From Candidatus Cloacimonadota bacterium (lineage in GTDB: Bacteria > Muiribacteriota > UBA6191): a stretch of 64,000 nucleotides of DNA. Under the pieces are notes generated by a model. It was not told the DNA's origin. It searched no databases and worked only from the letters and a program-made list of their open reading frames with translations. Within the stretch, counting starts at the first letter, position 1, and each line of letters opens with the position of its first letter. Location: positions 637,345-701,344 of the forward strand of contig NVVD01000001.1 in NCBI GenBank assembly GCA_002402105.1. Direction: 5' to 3'. The position numbers and the translations under genes were made by a program. Below, one piece after another: positions 62,701 through 64,000 of this stretch.

Positions 62701-64000
62701 ATGTCAGTAGATAAATTTTTAGAAGTTTCATTTAGCGATGAAGAAGTTTTCAATATTTTGAAAGAAGCCATTGTTGATATTGCAGACTATGAAGATGAAA
62801 TTACAATGGACTCCTACTTGATTGATGATTTGGGTTTAGATTCTTTAGGATTTTTAGATTTATTTTTTACAATTCAAACTACGATTCAAAGAGAAGTATC
62901 TAATCAAGAAATGAGAAACCTTATTTTAGAAGAGTTTGGTTATCAAAATGATCCAGAAATTTTAAAATTATCTGATGGTGAAAAAGATCGATTAGTTTAT
63001 TCAAAACTCCAAGTAAAAAACTTTTATAATTTGATAAAAAAACAATTGGCCAAGCCAGCTGTATTTAAGATGGACTTTTCTAGTAAAATTGATAAAGTTT
63101 TTGATCAAGATAAATTACAAAGTTATTTAAAAGAAAACTTTCAAGATATCAAAAATGAGCAATTAGAGAGTCATTTAAAAAAATATAACATCGTAGATGA
63201 TAGATTATCAGACCTAGTTTCAGAGTCTATTAATAATATAACTCTACATGATATTTTTGATTTGCTTGAAGATAAAAGTTTATTACAAGATATTTTAAAA
63301 GATACTACTTTATCGCAACTTTACGTAGAAGACGAAGAAAAACTTTCTATTAGATTGGATGAGTTAACAGATGAGCTTGGTGAAAACTTAGATGGTGTTA
63401 TTACTAAATTATTTGAAAATGAAGAGTTTTTAGCTGTAGTTTACGATAAAGTTATCAACGAGCAAATAGAGAGAATTTTTGATGAAGAGATGAAAAATTT
63501 AGAAAACTCTCCTGTTGATAACGATACCCTACAACTAATTAAAAATACATTTAATAATGATTTAAAAGACCAAAAAGTCAAAGAAATCATGGATAAAGCT
63601 AATATTGGTAGTGAGTTAATTGAAGATTTATTAACCGAAAATTTTGATGAGATAGCCAAAGAAGAAACAGAGCGTATTTTACAAGATAGTGAGTTGAGGC
63701 AAAAGTTAGTACAAGAGTATATCCGTGAAAATTATGATCCATCAGAAGTTGCTGGTTTAAGTGACCCTAAAAAGATGAGAGAGATTCAAACAGCGATTAC
63801 TCAAAAATATATCAGCGAAAATTTAGATTCTATTATTACAAGATACATGGATAAATACATGGATGAAATGTTAGATGCAGTTGAAGAGGGAGACCTTGAA
63901 ATGCAAGGAGACTTACAAGATGATTTTATGAAATCATTTGCAGGTAGATCCAAAATTTCGGCTAACATGTCTACAGAACAAAGTGAAATAGTAGGTTTTA
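62701..64000 (+). CDS. Acyl-carrier-protein domain fused to a long acidic helical region (runs off the window)
   Basis: A frame open from the ATG at 62701 to the last base, at least 433 residues, with AAGGAAC upstream. Residues 1-80 form an acyl carrier domain: the motif LIDDLGLDSLGFLDL places the phosphopantetheine Ser at S48, in a normal helix-II context. Everything after is charged, helical and acidic, with recurring Y/L-x-x-ENF/ENY/ENL-like motifs (near 63124, 63634, 63721 and 63811). No other enzyme domain is recognisable in the visible part, so this is neither a plain ACP nor an obvious PKS module. It follows the second SDR, closing a KS-fold / SDR / ACP unit. The C-terminus lies outside the window and could hold the catalytic domain. 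Confidence 0.75.
   Translation, partial: MSVDKFLEVSFSDEEVFNILKEAIVDIADYEDEITMDSYLIDDLGLDSLGFLDLFFTIQTTIQREVSNQEMRNLILEEFGYQNDPEILKLSDGEKDRLVYSKLQVKNFYNLIKKQLAKPAVFKMDFSSKIDKVFDQDKLQSYLKENFQDIKNEQLESHLKKYNIVDDRLSDLVSESINNITLHDIFDLLEDKSLLQDILKDTTLSQLYVEDEEKLSIRLDELTDELGENLDGVITKLFENEEFLAVVYDKVINEQIERIFDEEMKNLENSPVDNDTLQLIKNTFNNDLKDQKVKEIMDKANIGSELIEDLLTENFDEIAKEETERILQDSELRQKLVQEYIRENYDPSEVAGLSDPKKMREIQTAITQKYISENLDSIITRYMDKYMDEMLDAVEEGDLEMQGDLQDDFMKSFAGRSKISANMSTEQSEIVGF

Noticed and set aside
63441-63659. 72-residue antisense frame in the ACP-fusion gene
   Set aside because: Lies within the long uninterrupted sense frame from 62701 to the window end.
1-64000. tRNA, rRNA, riboswitch or CRISPR arrays
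   Set aside because: I looked through the intergenic stretches and saw no cloverleaf, rRNA-like block or regularly spaced direct repeats. The repeats present are hairpin arms, irregularly dispersed.

Overview
The window is very AT-rich and densely coded, and looks like a chromosomal segment of a diderm bacterium. The best lineage clue is an abundant-looking porin-type protein with an N-terminal S-layer homology (SLH) domain and a C-terminal phenylalanine (19291-20916). Such SLH porins are typical of Cyanobacteria and relatives, Negativicutes, Thermus and some candidate phyla such as Margulisbacteria. The sequence alone does not settle the phylum. I see no rRNA, tRNA, CRISPR array, intact insertion sequence, integrase or phage module.

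Layout. 1-5.2 kb: a MORN-repeat membrane protein, a degenerate HD-GYP protein, and a three-gene minus-strand operon (DinB-like protein, unknown protein, membrane protein with one CxxCH haem motif). 5.4-12.2 kb, plus strand: a very large polytopic membrane protein, a secreted endonuclease/exonuclease/phosphatase-fold enzyme, a glycine-zipper envelope protein and a PLP amino-acid racemase. 12.2-17.5 kb, minus strand: a large exported protein, a small excisionase-type HTH protein, and a subtilase-like protein with Thr at the catalytic Ser position. 17.6-21.9 kb: an arsenate reductase family protein, small proteins, the SLH porin with a clear promoter and terminator, and a decayed Rpn/PD-(D/E)XK nuclease gene. 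22.1-32.3 kb: a 2888-residue exported protein and a secreted M14 carboxypeptidase. 32.3-41.2 kb: an M23-like protein and its partner on the minus strand, then pepP, a FapA-domain gene, a cyclophilin and a YwqK/MORN_2 lipoprotein as a probable plus-strand operon, then a DUF4105-like protein. 41.3-44.8 kb: a heterodimeric ABC exporter. 44.9-53.7 kb: two adjacent giant exported membrane proteins that look like ancient paralogues. 54-57 kb: small membrane/coiled-coil genes and a broken AAA/DUF4143 ATPase. 57.1-59.6 kb: a Kelch plus tail-fibre-like surface protein. 59.8-64 kb: a fatty-acid/polyketide-like module (FabG-type reductase, ketosynthase-fold protein lacking its Cys, second reductase, and an acyl-carrier domain fused to a long acidic helical tail that leaves the window).

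The window is dominated by envelope functions: many predicted signal peptides, several very large exported proteins, two different MORN-type families, several peptidase folds and an exporter. Unusually many enzyme folds have altered catalytic residues (HD-GYP, subtilase, M23, ketosynthase). Intergenic regions carry a dispersed family of short paired-hairpin repeats, seen at four places, one of them next to a decayed nuclease gene. The strongest candidates for undescribed systems are the paired giant proteins at 44860-53689 and the pseudo-ketosynthase plus ACP-fusion module at 59773-64000.
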